From Limnohabitans sp. Rim11 (lineage in GTDB: Bacteria > Pseudomonadota > Gammaproteobacteria > Burkholderiales > Burkholderiaceae_C), in assembly GCF_001269365.1 (NCBI RefSeq), contig NZ_CXOM01000007.1:1-64000 (forward strand): a DNA stretch of 64,000 bases. The letters are read 5' to 3'. The stretch's first letter is position 1. Every line of letters starts with the position of its first letter. The position numbers and the translations under genes are program-made. Positions 47,459-56,970 of this stretch are shown in pieces. A model generated the notes under the pieces. It was not told the DNA's origin, made no database searches, and saw only the letters and a program-made list of their open reading frames with translations.

Positions 47459-48538
47459 TTAGGCGTCTATTTGAAGTGCGCCACGTCTAATTTGATCACG
47501 TTCCAAGGACTCAAACAATGCTTTGAAGTTACCTTCGCCAAAGCCCTCGTCGGCCTTGCGTTGGATAAATTCGAAGAACACTGGGCCCAACAAAGTTTGC
47601 GAGAAGATTTGCAACAACAAACGCTTTTCGCCATTGGCCGTGGTGCCATCCAACAAGATGCCGCGTGCCTGCAATTCTGCCACTGGTTCGCCATGGCCCT
47701 TTAGGCGCTCTTCTAGCATCTCGTAGTAGATGTCGTTGGGTGCTGTCATGAGGGGAATGCCCGCCATTTGCAGGGCGTCAACGCTTTTCATCAGGTCGTC
47801 CGTGCGCAAAGCAATGTGCTGAATGCCTTCGCCGTTGAACTGCATCAAATACTCTTCAATTTGCCCGCCATTTTTGCCAGATTCTTCGTTCAACGGAATC
47901 CGAATGAGGCCATCGGGTGCCGTCATGGCGCGACTGGTGAGGCCTGTGTGCGTGCCCTTGATGTCGAAGTAACGAATTTCTCGGAAGTTAAAAATCTTCT
48001 CGTAAAAAGCGCCCCAAAACGCCATGCGACCTTTGTACACGTTGTGGGTGAGGTGGTCGATGATTTTGAAGCCATGGCCCACGGGATGGCGGTCTGCACC
48101 ATCTATGAATTCAAAGTCAATGTCGTAAATGCTTTTGCCGTCTTCGTAACGGTCGATCAAATACAGGGGGGCACCGCCGATGCCTTTGATGGCAGGCAGT
48201 CTTAACTCCATCGGCCCTGTCGGTACCTCGACGGGTTGCGCGCCCATGTCTAGCGCACGGGCGTAGGCTTTGTGAGAGTCTTTGACCCGAAATGCCAGCG
48301 CACATGCGCACGGACCGTGCTCTGCAGCAAAGTAACCCGCTAGGCTTCTAGGCTCGCGATTGACAATGAAATTGATATCGCCTTGGCGGTACAGCACCAC
48401 GTCTTTGGAGCGATGTTTGGCGACCAAAGAAAACCCCATCTTTTCAAACAAGGGCTCGATAACTCCCGCCTCAGGGGATGCAAACTCTACGAACTCGAAA
48501 CCGCACAAACCCATTGGGTTTTCAAACAAATCAGCCAT
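47459..48538 (-). CDS. hppD: 4-hydroxyphenylpyruvate dioxygenase
   Basis: 359 residues, the normal size of bacterial HPPD. Converts 4-hydroxyphenylpyruvate to homogentisate in tyrosine breakdown. Fe(II) ligands: His in [10 protein letters not shown], His in [11 protein letters not shown] and Glu in [10 protein letters not shown]. The conserved Gln in [13 protein letters not shown] and the C-terminal gating helix [19 protein letters not shown] are present. No homogentisate dioxygenase (hmgA) is adjacent. First gene of a two-gene unit with the VOC protein. Confidence 0.94.
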   Translation of the reverse strand: MADLFENPMGLCGFEFVEFASPEAGVIEPLFEKMGFSLVAKHRSKDVVLYRQGDINFIVNREPRSLAGYFAAEHGPCACALAFRVKDSHKAYARALDMGAQPVEVPTGPMELRLPAIKGIGGAPLYLIDRYEDGKSIYDIDFEFIDGADRHPVGHGFKIIDHLTHNVYKGRMAFWGAFYEKIFNFREIRYFDIKGTHTGLTSRAMTAPDGLIRIPLNEESGKNGGQIEEYLMQFNGEGIQHIALRTDDLMKSVDALQMAGIPLMTAPNDIYYEMLEERLKGHGEPVAELQARGILLDGTTANGEKRLLLQIFSQTLLGPVFFEFIQRKADEGFGEGNFKALFESLERDQIRRGALQIDA

Positions 48539-48607
48539 GAAGCTCTCCAGAAATTAAAAAACGCAAACAGAAAAAATCAGTTGCGTTGTTTTGGAGGCGA
48601 GCAGATG

Positions 48608-48628
48608 CGCCCGCGGGTGCTGCGGGCG
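48608..48628. other. Short GC-rich hairpin in the hppD-umuC gap
   Basis: CGCCCGC (48608-48614) and GCGGGCG (48622-48628) with a 7-base loop, 100 bases after the umuC stop on the minus strand. No T-run, so at most a weak terminator or 3'-protection hairpin. Nothing else is supportable between 48539 and 48728. Confidence 0.45.
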
Positions 48629-48728
48629 AGGTGAATACCGACGATGAGTGTTTGTGGTTGCATGGCGATTGGGCCTTGTCCGCAGTTTCGCATATCTTGT
48701 GTGTGAATGCACCCTTTTTCTGAGGCGC

Positions 48729-50012
48729 TTAAACCACCGGCACCTCCGCCCAGTCGGTGGTGTAGTTGGGCGATCGTCTTTCTTGTCGCATTTGCCAACC
48801 GCTGTAGGCCCCTTGCGTGGACACCTTCACCGCGCCGCGGCCAAAGCGCTGGTTCAGCGCGTCCAAGGTTTGCATGAGCGTGCCTTGTGCTGGCGCAGGC
48901 TCTTGGAGCAAGTCGCCTTGGTGGTGTGACAAGGGGCTGATTTCGCTCAGCATGATGCCGGCTTTTTTGTATTGGTACTCGGGCTTGTACATGCGCTCGC
49001 ACAGCGCGTCCACCCATCTAAAAATGACCAGGCTGTCGTTGGTGGGGTAGGGCAGTGGTACCGTCAAACTGGGCGAGTACTGCGGCAAGTCTTTTCTAAA
49101 ACGGTTGGTGTGCAAGAACACTTGAATGAGGGCGGCTTGGCTGTTTTGTGCGCGCAGTTTGGCGCAGGCGTTGGCCACAAACGTAGACAGCGCATCTTTT
49201 AAAACGGGCAGCTCGGTCACCATGTTGCCAAACGAGCGACTGGAAATGATTTGCTGTTTGTCGGGCGTGACTTCTTGCAAATCGACACACGGAATTTCTT
49301 GCAATTCGCGTTGCGTTTTTTCAATCACCACGCCAAAGTCTGCGCGCAGTGTGGGGGTGTGTGCGGTTTTTAAATTTTGCACCGTGTGAATGTTGTACTC
49401 GGCCAAGCGCTTGGTGAGCTTGCGGCCCACGCCCCACACTTCTTCCACAGGCAATTGCGTGAGCAGCTTTTCTTTTTGCGCTTCAGTGAGCGCGTTGAAA
49501 TTGAAAACGCCTTGCGAGCGAGGATGCTTCTTGGCCACATGGTTGGCCAGCTTGGCCAGCGTTTTGGTGGGGCCAATGCCCACGCACACCGGAATGCCCG
49601 TCCACTGCACCACGCGCTGGCGCATGGCGTAACTTACCTCGCGCAAGTTGGGCGTCCCAGTGAGGTCGACAAAACATTCGTCAATGGAATACACCTCGGA
49701 GCGCGGCGAATATTCGCTCAAAATTTGCATCACGCGGTTGGACAAGTCGGCGTACAAAGCGTAGTTGCTGCTGAGTGCAAACACGCCGTGCTCGGACACC
49801 AAAGCTTTGCACTCAAACCAGGGCTGGCCCATGCGTACACCCAAAGCCTTGGCCTCGTTAGAGCGCGACACCACGCAGCCATCGTTGTTAGACAGTACCA
49901 CCACGGGCACGTTGCGCAGGTCGGGGCGGAACAAGCGTTCGCAACTGACGTAGAAGTTGTTGCAATCGACCAAGGCCAATTGTTGAACAGATGCTGGTGT
50001 GGCAGAACTCAT
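48729..50012 (-). CDS. umuC: DNA polymerase V catalytic subunit UmuC
   Basis: 427 residues, Y-family polymerase. Catalytic acids in [20 protein letters not shown] and [12 protein letters not shown]; palm-thumb segments [60 protein letters not shown]. The little-finger domain and a C-terminal beta-clamp-binding region follow. Performs error-prone lesion bypass in the SOS response. 27 bases downstream of umuD, under the same LexA box. Confidence 0.95.
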   Translation of the reverse strand: MSSATPASVQQLALVDCNNFYVSCERLFRPDLRNVPVVVLSNNDGCVVSRSNEAKALGVRMGQPWFECKALVSEHGVFALSSNYALYADLSNRVMQILSEYSPRSEVYSIDECFVDLTGTPNLREVSYAMRQRVVQWTGIPVCVGIGPTKTLAKLANHVAKKHPRSQGVFNFNALTEAQKEKLLTQLPVEEVWGVGRKLTKRLAEYNIHTVQNLKTAHTPTLRADFGVVIEKTQRELQEIPCVDLQEVTPDKQQIISSRSFGNMVTELPVLKDALSTFVANACAKLRAQNSQAALIQVFLHTNRFRKDLPQYSPSLTVPLPYPTNDSLVIFRWVDALCERMYKPEYQYKKAGIMLSEISPLSHHQGDLLQEPAPAQGTLMQTLDALNQRFGRGAVKVSTQGAYSGWQMRQERRSPNYTTDWAEVPVV

Positions 50013-50039
50013 AGCAATACACGACAGATTGAGGTGCCC

Positions 50040-50471
50040 TCAATACAACTTGTGTAAGTTGTACGTCACCACGCCCCAAACGCTGAGCTCTTCGCCGCTC
50101 TTGACCACAATGGGCGGATACAAATTGTTTTCGGCCACCAGCTTGACCACACCACCGCGCTTGTACAAACGCTTCACGGTGAACTCGTTGTTGAGCACGG
50201 CCAACACAATGTTGTTGTGCTTGGCTTCAATGGAGCGGTCGATGACCAGCGCATCGCCTTCGTAAATGCCGGCGCCCACCATGGAGTCGCCCTTCACTTT
50301 GAAAATGAACGTGGCTTCTTTGTTGCGAATGAGGTGGTCGTTAAGGTCGATGCGTTTTTGGGTGTGGTCGGCTGCGGGCGAGGGAAAGCCAGCGGGCACT
50401 TTCCAGGCGCACATGTTGAGCCACAGCTTGGGGGCGGAGGGGTCTAAAGGAAGGGGCTGATGGCTTGTCAT
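50040..50471 (-). CDS. umuD: DNA polymerase V subunit UmuD
   Basis: 143 residues, S24 peptidase. Self-cleavage site Ala27-Gly28 (KVPAGFPSP), Ser63 (KGDSMVGAGI) and Lys100 (FTVKRLY) form the Ser-Lys dyad. RecA-stimulated removal of the N-terminus activates it, and UmuD'2 joins UmuC. First gene of the operon; the LexA box at 50484 lies 13 bases upstream of the start. Confidence 0.94.
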   Translation of the reverse strand: MTSHQPLPLDPSAPKLWLNMCAWKVPAGFPSPAADHTQKRIDLNDHLIRNKEATFIFKVKGDSMVGAGIYEGDALVIDRSIEAKHNNIVLAVLNNEFTVKRLYKRGGVVKLVAENNLYPPIVVKSGEELSVWGVVTYNLHKLY

Positions 50472-50483
50472 GCCTCAATAATA

Positions 50484-50499
50484 CTGTATATAAATACAG
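50484..50499. promoter_or_regulatory. LexA (SOS) box
   Basis: CTGTATATAAATACAG is an exact CTGT-N8-ACAG LexA operator; symmetry extends outward to ATA/TAT. It stands directly before umuD, so umuDC should be SOS-induced. The divergent DUF1330 gene starts 68 bases away and may also feel LexA. Confidence 0.93.
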
Positions 50500-50566
50500 T
50501 ATTTCAAGTGTAATATTTAAGCTCGCAAATCAAGCGGCTAGTAAGCCCCAAACACAAGGAGAACGC

Positions 50567-50854
50567 ATGAGCGCTTATGTGATTTTTGATGTGGAAATTT
50601 TTGACCTAACCCGCTACCAAGAATTCATGGCGGGCGTTAAACCTGCCCTAGAAGCAGCCGGTGGTAAGTACTTGGCACGTGCGGGCGAGCACCGCGTTTA
50701 CGAAGGCGATTGGGAGCCTAGGCGCATTGTTATTTTGGAATTTCCCGATATTGCTGCATTTGAAGGCTTTTACAACGGGCCCATTTATCAGGGCCTCAAA
50801 AGCATTCGAGACGAATGTAGTCGGGCACGCTTGGTGGCTGTTCAAGGTTTGTAG
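50567..50854 (+). CDS. DUF1330-family protein
   Basis: 95 residues with the DUF1330 ferredoxin-like barrel: SAYVIFDVEIFDLTRYQEFM, AGGKYLARAGEHRVYEGDWE, RIVILEFPDIAAFEGFYN. Small cytoplasmic proteins of unknown chemistry. ATG at 50567 has AAGGAG upstream; the longer frame from 50465 runs through the LexA box and is rejected. Confidence 0.88.
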   Translation: MSAYVIFDVEIFDLTRYQEFMAGVKPALEAAGGKYLARAGEHRVYEGDWEPRRIVILEFPDIAAFEGFYNGPIYQGLKSIRDECSRARLVAVQGL

Positions 50855-50896
50855 AGACCGCGCGAAAACATGGCTCAATATGAACTGCTCATCGCT

Positions 50897-52018
50897 TTAA
50901 CGCAGCGGTGTGAGTTCATAGCTCGTACTTCTTCCGCTGGCTTCTGAGCGCATGAGCACTTGGCGGTCTAACAATTCTGCAATGTCACGCAGGGCTGTGT
51001 CTTGCGAGCATTTGCCAATGGCGGCCCACTTGCTGGTGGTCAGTTTGCCTTCTAAACCATCTAGCATTTTGTTTAGCAGTTTGACCTGGCGTACGTTAAG
51101 GGGTGTGCCCGCCCAAGCGTGCCAATAACGAGCTTTGTTGAGTACCGCTGCCAAAACTTGGTCTGCGCCTTGCAGTGCTCTGAGTAAACAGCCCAGAAAC
51201 CACGTTAACCATTGCGTGGCATCAAGCTTGCCCTTTTGTGTTGCTTCTAGTTGCTCGTAATAGGTTTTGCGTTCACGTTGTATTTGGGCTGACAAACTGT
51301 AATAGCGTTGCACCGAGCCTTCTGCGCGTGCAAGTGCCATGTCGCCCACAGCGCGCGCAATGCGGCCGTTGCCATCGTCAAAGGGGTGAACTGTGACAAA
51401 CCACAAATGTGCAAGACCGGCCTTGATGACGGGGTCGTCTTGATGGTCTGCGTTGAACCAGCGAATGAAGCTTGCCATCTCGGCATTCACTTGGGGCGCA
51501 GGAGGCGCTTCGTAATGAATTTTTTGTCGAGTCATGGCGCCCGAGACCACTTGCATCGGACCTTGTGCATCATTGCGCCATTGGCCCACCCGTATTTTTG
51601 AAAGACCGCTGTAGCCTGTTGGGAACATGGCGGCATGCCAACCGTACAAGCGTTTTGCCGTGAGCTTTGTGCTGTGTTGCTGGATGGCATCGAGCACCAT
51701 TTCCACCACGCCATCGACATGCCGGTCGGAGGGGGCTAATGCGCCAATGTCGACGCCTAGCCTGCGTGCAATGGATGATCTGACAGACGCGGGGTTGAGG
51801 GATTCACCTTCGATTTCACTGGTTTTGAGTACGTCTTCAGTCAGAACGCGAAGGGTAGCTTGGTCGCGCAGATCCATGCCCAGGTCGTGCATGCGCCCCT
51901 GTAGGCGGCCTTGTGCCAAATACACTTGTGCTAGCAAGGAGGCCAGTGACGGCTGGTCGTAAGTCCATTGGGGCCACGTTTTTTGCTGCCAAATGTAGAT
52001 TTTTTCTCCGCGTTTCAT
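50897..52018 (-). CDS. Fic-family protein with DUF4172 N-terminus
   Basis: 373 residues. N-terminal DUF4172 domain (YIWQQKTWPQWTYDQPSLAS), an in-built inhibitory motif (S/T)xxxE(G/N) at 66-71 (TSEIEG), and the catalytic Fic loop HPFDDGNGR at 211-219 (His211). A C-terminal winged helix (~305-370) ends the protein. Fic enzymes AMPylate proteins; the N-terminal motif marks a self-inhibited class II type. Start at ATG 52018 (KRGEKIYIW) suits the DUF4172 boundary. Convergent with DUF1330. Confidence 0.9.
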   Translation of the reverse strand: MKRGEKIYIWQQKTWPQWTYDQPSLASLLAQVYLAQGRLQGRMHDLGMDLRDQATLRVLTEDVLKTSEIEGESLNPASVRSSIARRLGVDIGALAPSDRHVDGVVEMVLDAIQQHSTKLTAKRLYGWHAAMFPTGYSGLSKIRVGQWRNDAQGPMQVVSGAMTRQKIHYEAPPAPQVNAEMASFIRWFNADHQDDPVIKAGLAHLWFVTVHPFDDGNGRIARAVGDMALARAEGSVQRYYSLSAQIQRERKTYYEQLEATQKGKLDATQWLTWFLGCLLRALQGADQVLAAVLNKARYWHAWAGTPLNVRQVKLLNKMLDGLEGKLTTSKWAAIGKCSQDTALRDIAELLDRQVLMRSEASGRSTSYELTPLR

Positions 52019-52175
52019 GCGGTGATTGTGGGGCGTAATCACCGCATGGTCAAGCGAAGGTCGGTCCAATACGGAATGACTTAACGTGCTAAGAGGAGGG
52101 ACATTTCGATAAGCCACCCATAACTTGGTGTGCCATTGGTATATTGAGTGTTTATAAAACTGAGGAGACCTCACC

Positions 52176-53141
52176 ATGTTAGACAGACGCTTGTTTTTGG
52201 GTGCTGGCATTGCCGGCGCATCCGCTCTTACTTTCTCCTCAGTATGGTCGCAATCTGCGCCCAACTTTGGCTTGCCCGACTTGCCCGCCGTGGGCCACAA
52301 GCGCATGAAGCTAGGCAAGATGGAAATCATCGCCTTGAACGATGGCGCCGTGCGCCGTCCTTTGGGCGAAGAGTTTGTAACCAACGCGCCTCTTGAGCAA
52401 GTCAAAGCCTTGCTGGCCAGCCAAAACCTGCCCACCGATTACATCGATGTGCCCTACACCCCCTTCTTGTTGATCAATGGCGATCAGCGCTATTTGTTTG
52501 ACACTGGCTTTGCCGACAACGGCCCGCCCACCACCGGCAAACTGGCCGCCAACTTGGCCGCTGTGGGCCTCAAACCCACCGACATCAACAACGTGGTGTT
52601 GAGCCACTTCCACGGCGACCACATCAACGGCTTGCGCAATAAAGCGGGCCAATTGGTGTACCCCAACGCCCGCGTCCACGTGCCCTCTGCAGAACATGCT
52701 TTCTGGATTGACGATGCGCGCATGGAAGCCGCACCCCCCGCCATGAAAGGCGCCTTCATGGGCGTTCGCCGTGCATTGGGCAATTTGGGTGGCGATCAGT
52801 TGGTCAAGTTTGAATCGGGTGCTGCGGTGGCGCCTGGTATTACTTCTGTGGCGGCATTCGGCCACACCCCCGGTCACACCTTGTTCCGCATGGATTCTGA
52901 AGGTCAATCGTTTGCCTACGTAGCCGACATCACCAACGTGCCTTCACTGTTTGCCCGCGCACCCGACTGGTCTGTGTTGTTTGACATGAACCCCGCCATG
53001 GCACGTGTGTCTCGTCGCCGGGTATTTGACATGTTGGTCAAAGACAAAATGATGGCTGGTGGCTTCCACTTTCCGTTCCCAGCGTTTGGCACGATGGAAG
53101 CCAGTGGCAACGGGTATCAGTTCAAGCCTGTCGCAGCCTGA
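52176..53141 (+). CDS. Tat-exported MBL-fold hydrolase
   Basis: 321 residues. Twin-arginine signal (DRRLFLGAGIAGASALTFSS) points to the periplasm. MBL motif SHFHGDHINGL, the later metal residues GHTPGHTLF and YVADITNV, and an entry FLLINGDQRYLFDTGFADN. This resembles the MBL group of lactonase/alkylsulfatase-like exported enzymes, but the substrate is unknown. Upstream of the TetR regulator on the same strand by 50 bases; not part of the TctC operon by its position, though it may respond to related signals. Confidence 0.85.
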   Translation: MLDRRLFLGAGIAGASALTFSSVWSQSAPNFGLPDLPAVGHKRMKLGKMEIIALNDGAVRRPLGEEFVTNAPLEQVKALLASQNLPTDYIDVPYTPFLLINGDQRYLFDTGFADNGPPTTGKLAANLAAVGLKPTDINNVVLSHFHGDHINGLRNKAGQLVYPNARVHVPSAEHAFWIDDARMEAAPPAMKGAFMGVRRALGNLGGDQLVKFESGAAVAPGITSVAAFGHTPGHTLFRMDSEGQSFAYVADITNVPSLFARAPDWSVLFDMNPAMARVSRRRVFDMLVKDKMMAGGFHFPFPAFGTMEASGNGYQFKPVAA

Positions 53142-53160
53142 TCAACACATGCCCTTGACT

Positions 53161-53182
53161 TAATTAACGGTATGGTTAATTA
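53161..53182 (+). promoter_or_regulatory. tetR promoter with inverted-repeat operator
   Basis: TAATTAAC (53161-53168), GGTATG, GTTAATTA (53175-53182): perfect 8-bp arms. It fills the space after a -35 TTGACT (53155-53160) with a -10-like TAATTA at 53177-53182. The regulator encoded 9 bases downstream probably represses itself here. A related site lies at 53876-53897. Confidence 0.75.
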
Positions 53183-53190
53183 TTCGGGGC

Positions 53191-53838
53191 ATGAGTGTCC
53201 AAAAATCATCACAAGTTATCAAGACGCGAGACGCTGAAAGGTCTCGCGCAGTCATCCTCAATGCAGCCCTCGAAGAGTTTGCGCTCTTTGGCTTGGGCGG
53301 CGCCAGAATTGATCGCATTGCAGAGCGGTCCAACCTGAACAAAAGGTTGATCTACTACTATTTCACAGACAAAGACCAACTCTTTCAAGCCGTGCTCGAA
53401 AGTGCTTACGAGCAGATTCGCGAAAGAGAAAAGAAGCTCAATTTGCAATCTCTTGAGCCAACCATGGCAGTCAGAACGCTGGTTGAATTCACCTGGAATT
53501 ACTACTTAGAGCATCCGGAGTTTTTAACCCTCCTTAACAGTGCAAATCTGCATAAGGCAAGGCATATTCAAGAGTCGCCCAATGTGCGGGCGCTTAACTC
53601 ACCGCTGATTGAGTTACTGGGTGAAATTTTAGAAAAAGGCCGGCTCTCTGGTGAGTTCCGGGGCGGCATTGATCCTGTGCAGCTTTATGTTTCTATTGCT
53701 GCACTTTCCTATTTCTATTTGTCCAACAATTCCACCTTGTCTTCCATCTTTGGCCGCGACTTGATGAGCCCCAAAGCCAAGAGCGAACGCTTGTCACACA
53801 TGTGCGAAGTGATCCTAGGGTATGTCCTGAGGAACTAG
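53191..53838 (+). CDS. TetR-family transcriptional regulator
   Basis: 215 residues. HTH at ~17-65: SRAVILNAALEEFALFGLGG, ARIDRIAERSNLNKRLIYYY, FTDKDQLFQAVLE. The C-terminal ligand-binding half (LVEFTWNYYLEHPEFLTLLN) is like the TetR_C_13/NicS-type regulators of catabolic operons. Matching operators in front of itself and in front of tctC argue that it represses the downstream cluster until a pathway ligand binds. Confidence 0.9.
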   Translation: MSVQKSSQVIKTRDAERSRAVILNAALEEFALFGLGGARIDRIAERSNLNKRLIYYYFTDKDQLFQAVLESAYEQIREREKKLNLQSLEPTMAVRTLVEFTWNYYLEHPEFLTLLNSANLHKARHIQESPNVRALNSPLIELLGEILEKGRLSGEFRGGIDPVQLYVSIAALSYFYLSNNSTLSSIFGRDLMSPKAKSERLSHMCEVILGYVLRN

Positions 53839-53851
53839 ATTTGATTGGATA

Positions 53852-53897
53852 TTGACAGGCCATGAGCCCTCTCTAGAATTAACTGAATGGTGAATTG
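53852..53897 (+). promoter_or_regulatory. Promoter and operator of the TctC-led catabolic operon
   Basis: -35 TTGACA (53852-53857), 16-base spacer, -10 TAGAAT (53874-53879). GAATTAAC-N6-GTGAATTG (53876-53897) copies the tetR operator layout (AATTAAC, six bases, GT-AATT) and overlaps the -10 and likely start site, so a bound TetR protein would block transcription. Confidence 0.75.
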
Positions 53898-53943
53898 CCT
53901 GCTCATTTCACCGCAATGATTTTTCACCCAATGGAGATATGTC

Positions 53944-54945
53944 ATGAAATTCACCCGTCGACCTGTATTTGCTTTGATGTTGGCTGCCTTGCTTGCCACG
54001 CCTGCATTTGCACAATGGAAGCCTACAAAACCCATCACTTTGATCGTGCCTTGGGCACCTGGTGGCTCCACCGATCAGGTCACGCGTGTCACTGCGGCTG
54101 AACTCGAAAAACACTTGGGTCAGAAAATCATCATCTTGAATCAACCCGGTGCCTCGGGCTCGGTGGGTACTAAAAACGCTTTAGAAGCCGCCAAAGACGG
54201 CTACACCTGGACAGCAGGTGGCGCCAAAGACTTGGGTAACTACAAAGTCTTGGGCATGATCGATACAAGCATCAAGGATTGGAACTTATATCTCAATGTG
54301 GCCCACGTGGCGGTCATTGGTGTCAATGCCGATACGCCTTACAAAACCATGCCTGACTTGATCAAAGCCATGAAAGAAAAGCCTGGCTCAGTGTCGGTCG
54401 CTACAGCGGGTGTTAACTCCAGTGGTCATGCCGCCATTGAAGCTTTGGCCCGTGCCGCAGGCGTTACCTACAAACACGTGACCTATGACGGCGGCGCACC
54501 CGCAGCCGTGGCCGCAGGCTCAGGCGAGACACAGGTGACCACACAGTTGGCTGCCGAACAAACCGACATGATTCGCGCCAAGAAAATTCGTCCGTTGGCA
54601 GTGGTCAGCGACAAGCCACTTGAAATGGAAGGCGTGGGCACTGTGCCGCCGCTGTCTCAATTCATTCCAGGCTTTAAAGATCCCATCAATTACTTTGGCA
54701 TTTTTGTACCCAAGTCGGTACCCGCTGAAGTGACTCAAACACTGGACAAAATTTGGGCCACAGAGATGGTCAAAAACGCTGCCTTGCGGACTTACGCGCA
54801 ATCTCGCGGTGCCATGTTTGCACCGATGCATGGCGCTGAGGCGCAAACCGCAGTGTTCCCTGCTATTCAAGCTTATGCATGGACTCAGCATGCAGCCGGT
54901 AAAGCCAAAGTGTCTCCCGATACGGTGGGCATACCTAAGCCATAA
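53944..54945 (+). CDS. Tripartite tricarboxylate transporter solute receptor (Bug/TctC)
   Basis: 333 residues. Signal peptide KFTRRPVFALMLAALLATPA then FAQ. TctC/Bug pattern: KPITLIVPWAPGGSTDQVTR, VVNQPG-like IILNQPGASGSVGTKNALEA, KDGYTWTAGG and VKHVTYDGG-like YKHVTYDGGAPA. It binds a ligand, usually a carboxylate, in the periplasm and hands it to TctAB. First gene of the operon; 39 bases before tctB. Ligand unknown. Confidence 0.93.
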   Translation: MKFTRRPVFALMLAALLATPAFAQWKPTKPITLIVPWAPGGSTDQVTRVTAAELEKHLGQKIIILNQPGASGSVGTKNALEAAKDGYTWTAGGAKDLGNYKVLGMIDTSIKDWNLYLNVAHVAVIGVNADTPYKTMPDLIKAMKEKPGSVSVATAGVNSSGHAAIEALARAAGVTYKHVTYDGGAPAAVAAGSGETQVTTQLAAEQTDMIRAKKIRPLAVVSDKPLEMEGVGTVPPLSQFIPGFKDPINYFGIFVPKSVPAEVTQTLDKIWATEMVKNAALRTYAQSRGAMFAPMHGAEAQTAVFPAIQAYAWTQHAAGKAKVSPDTVGIPKP

Positions 54946-54984
54946 CTTCAATGACTTGCATTCAACTCAAGAAGCAAATCAACA

Positions 54985-55467
54985 ATGTCTAAAGCCTCAT
55001 CCTCCTCACGGTCTGATCTGTGGGGAGGTTTTTGCTGGGTTGCGGTGGGCGCTTTCATCCTGATGGAGTCCATCAGGATGGAGCGCTTCGACAACATGGG
55101 TGCAACGCTTTACACCTACCCAGGTTTTGTGCCGGGCATTATTTCGTGCGTCATTGTGCTGCTGGGCCTGTTCATGATCTTGCGCGGTATTCAAAATAAA
55201 GTTGCGTCAGATCCCAATGCAGAGACTTTGTTCAATCGAAGATTTGCCATCTCTTTGGCGTGCATGTTGGTGTTTAGTTTGGTGCTGCTTGCACACGCAC
55301 ACTTTTTGGTTGCCACAGCCTTGTTTGTTGGGGTGTTTACCTTTTTGTTTGCTAATGCAGAAACACCTTTGCTAAAGCGCCTGATAAGCGCAAGCATCAA
55401 TGGTGTGATTTCCAGTTGCGTTGTTTTTTTCTTGTTCCAAGAAGTTTTCTTGGTCAGATTACCCTGA
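54985..55467 (+). CDS. tctB: Tripartite tricarboxylate transporter small subunit TctB
   Basis: 160 residues, four hydrophobic segments: FCWVAVGAFILMESIRM, FVPGIISCVIVLLGLFMILR, ISLACMLVFSLVLLAHAHFL and GVISSCVVFFLFQEVFLVRL. It has the topology and operon place of TctB, which supports the large TctA permease. 9 bases before tctA. Confidence 0.9.
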   Translation: MSKASSSSRSDLWGGFCWVAVGAFILMESIRMERFDNMGATLYTYPGFVPGIISCVIVLLGLFMILRGIQNKVASDPNAETLFNRRFAISLACMLVFSLVLLAHAHFLVATALFVGVFTFLFANAETPLLKRLISASINGVISSCVVFFLFQEVFLVRLP

Positions 55468-55476
55468 GGTCGATCG

Positions 55477-56970
55477 ATGTTTGATGGACTTATCGCGTTT
55501 GGTCATTCCATCGCCAATTTCTCGACCCCCGAAATTATTTTCTATGCTTTGTTGTCATCCTTGGTAGGCGTGATCATGGGCGCACTGCCGGGCCTTACTG
55601 CCACCATGGCGTTAGCGTTAATGACGACGCTCACTTTGAAGTTACCGCCCAACCAAGCGCTGCTAATTCTCATTTGTACCTACGTGGGTGCTATTTATGG
55701 CGGTTCTCGATCTGCCATCCTTTTGAACATTCCGGGTACGCCAGCATCTGCCGCCTCTTGTTTAGATGGCTATGCGCTGGCCAAGCAAGGCTTGGCCGGA
55801 AGGGCCATGGGCATTGCAACCACGGGTTCAGTATTGGGCACGTTTATCGGTATGTTTTTCTTGGCATTTTTCACGCCCTTGCTGGGTAATTTGGCATTGA
55901 AATTTGGCGCCTATGAATTTTTCTGGTTGGCATTGTTTGGTGTGATCATTGCAGGAACACTCACAGGTGACGACCCCCTCAAGGGATGGATAGCCGGCAT
56001 CTTTGGATTATTCATTGCGGGCATTGGACAAGAACCGCAATATGGCTTTGAGAGGTTTTCATATGGCGTACGCGACTTAGCAGGAGGCATTCAATTGGTG
56101 CCTGCATTGGTAGGCGCCTTTGGATTTGCAGAACTTCTGACGGCCATCAAAGAACGTCAAGCGCCCATCAAAATCAGTGCTTTCGATACGGTCATTCCAA
56201 AACTAAGAGACATCACAAAATACTGGCGCACCATTTTGCGGTCTGGCCTGATTGGCACTGGCATTGGCATTGTGCCGGGCGTTGGGGAGGATGTGGCAGC
56301 TTGGTCTTCATATGCTGCAGCCAAAAGATCCAGCGAAGAAAAAGAGCAGTTTGGCAAAGGTTCGATTGAAGGCTTGATGGCTGCCGAAACGGGTGATAAC
56401 GCCTGTGTGCCTGGCGCCATCATTCCTGTGCTCACATTGGCCATTCCTGGTTCTGCGCCAGCAGCTGTGTTGATGGCGGCAATGATCATTCATGGCGTCA
56501 AGCCAGGACCTATGATCATGATTGAGAACCCTCAGTTTGTGTACGACGTGGTGGCCATGATGCTGTTTGCCACCATTGGCATTTTGATTTATGGCTTGGT
56601 ACTGACCAAGGCACTGGTTCAAGTACTCAGAGTGCCGCAAAACTTTTTGATTCCCATTATTTTTGTACTGTGCGTGGTCGGAAGTTTTGCCATTGCAGGG
56701 CGTATGTTTGATGTTTACGTCATGCTGATATTTGGCCTGATTGGATTTGGCCTTAGACATTTCGGCTATCCCATGGCACCGCTGGTGCTTGGCATTGTGT
56801 TGGGTGACTTGCTTGAAAAGAATTTAAGACGCGCACTCATCTTGTCAGATGGCGATATTTCTCCCTTCTTTACAAGACCCATTTCTGGGGTTGTTGCAGC
56901 GCTTATTTTTGGAACCATTGCTTGGAAAATTTGGGACCTCAGGACTAAAAAAGTCAGCAAAGGCGCATGA
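55477..56970 (+). CDS. tctA: Tripartite tricarboxylate transporter permease TctA
   Basis: 497 residues, about 11-12 spans. Diagnostic TctA blocks: GVIMGALPGLTATMALALMT, YVGAIYGGSRSAILLNIPGT, FGAYEFFWLALFGVIIAGTL, GIGIVPGVGEDVAAWSSYA, and LGIVLGDLLEKNLRRALILS. Sodium- or proton-driven uptake channel. The stop overlaps the next gene start by ATGA. Confidence 0.95.
   Translation: MFDGLIAFGHSIANFSTPEIIFYALLSSLVGVIMGALPGLTATMALALMTTLTLKLPPNQALLILICTYVGAIYGGSRSAILLNIPGTPASAASCLDGYALAKQGLAGRAMGIATTGSVLGTFIGMFFLAFFTPLLGNLALKFGAYEFFWLALFGVIIAGTLTGDDPLKGWIAGIFGLFIAGIGQEPQYGFERFSYGVRDLAGGIQLVPALVGAFGFAELLTAIKERQAPIKISAFDTVIPKLRDITKYWRTILRSGLIGTGIGIVPGVGEDVAAWSSYAAAKRSSEEKEQFGKGSIEGLMAAETGDNACVPGAIIPVLTLAIPGSAPAAVLMAAMIIHGVKPGPMIMIENPQFVYDVVAMMLFATIGILIYGLVLTKALVQVLRVPQNFLIPIIFVLCVVGSFAIAGRMFDVYVMLIFGLIGFGLRHFGYPMAPLVLGIVLGDLLEKNLRRALILSDGDISPFFTRPISGVVAALIFGTIAWKIWDLRTKKVSKGA

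Noticed and set aside
50465..50566. N-terminal extension of the DUF1330 protein
   Set aside because: It would run through the LexA box and has no similarity; a good ribosome-binding site supports ATG 50567.
52019..52435. N-terminal 139-residue extension of the Fic protein
   Set aside because: It overlaps the start of the Tat-signal MBL gene on the other strand and has no family resemblance; DUF4172 begins right after ATG 52018.
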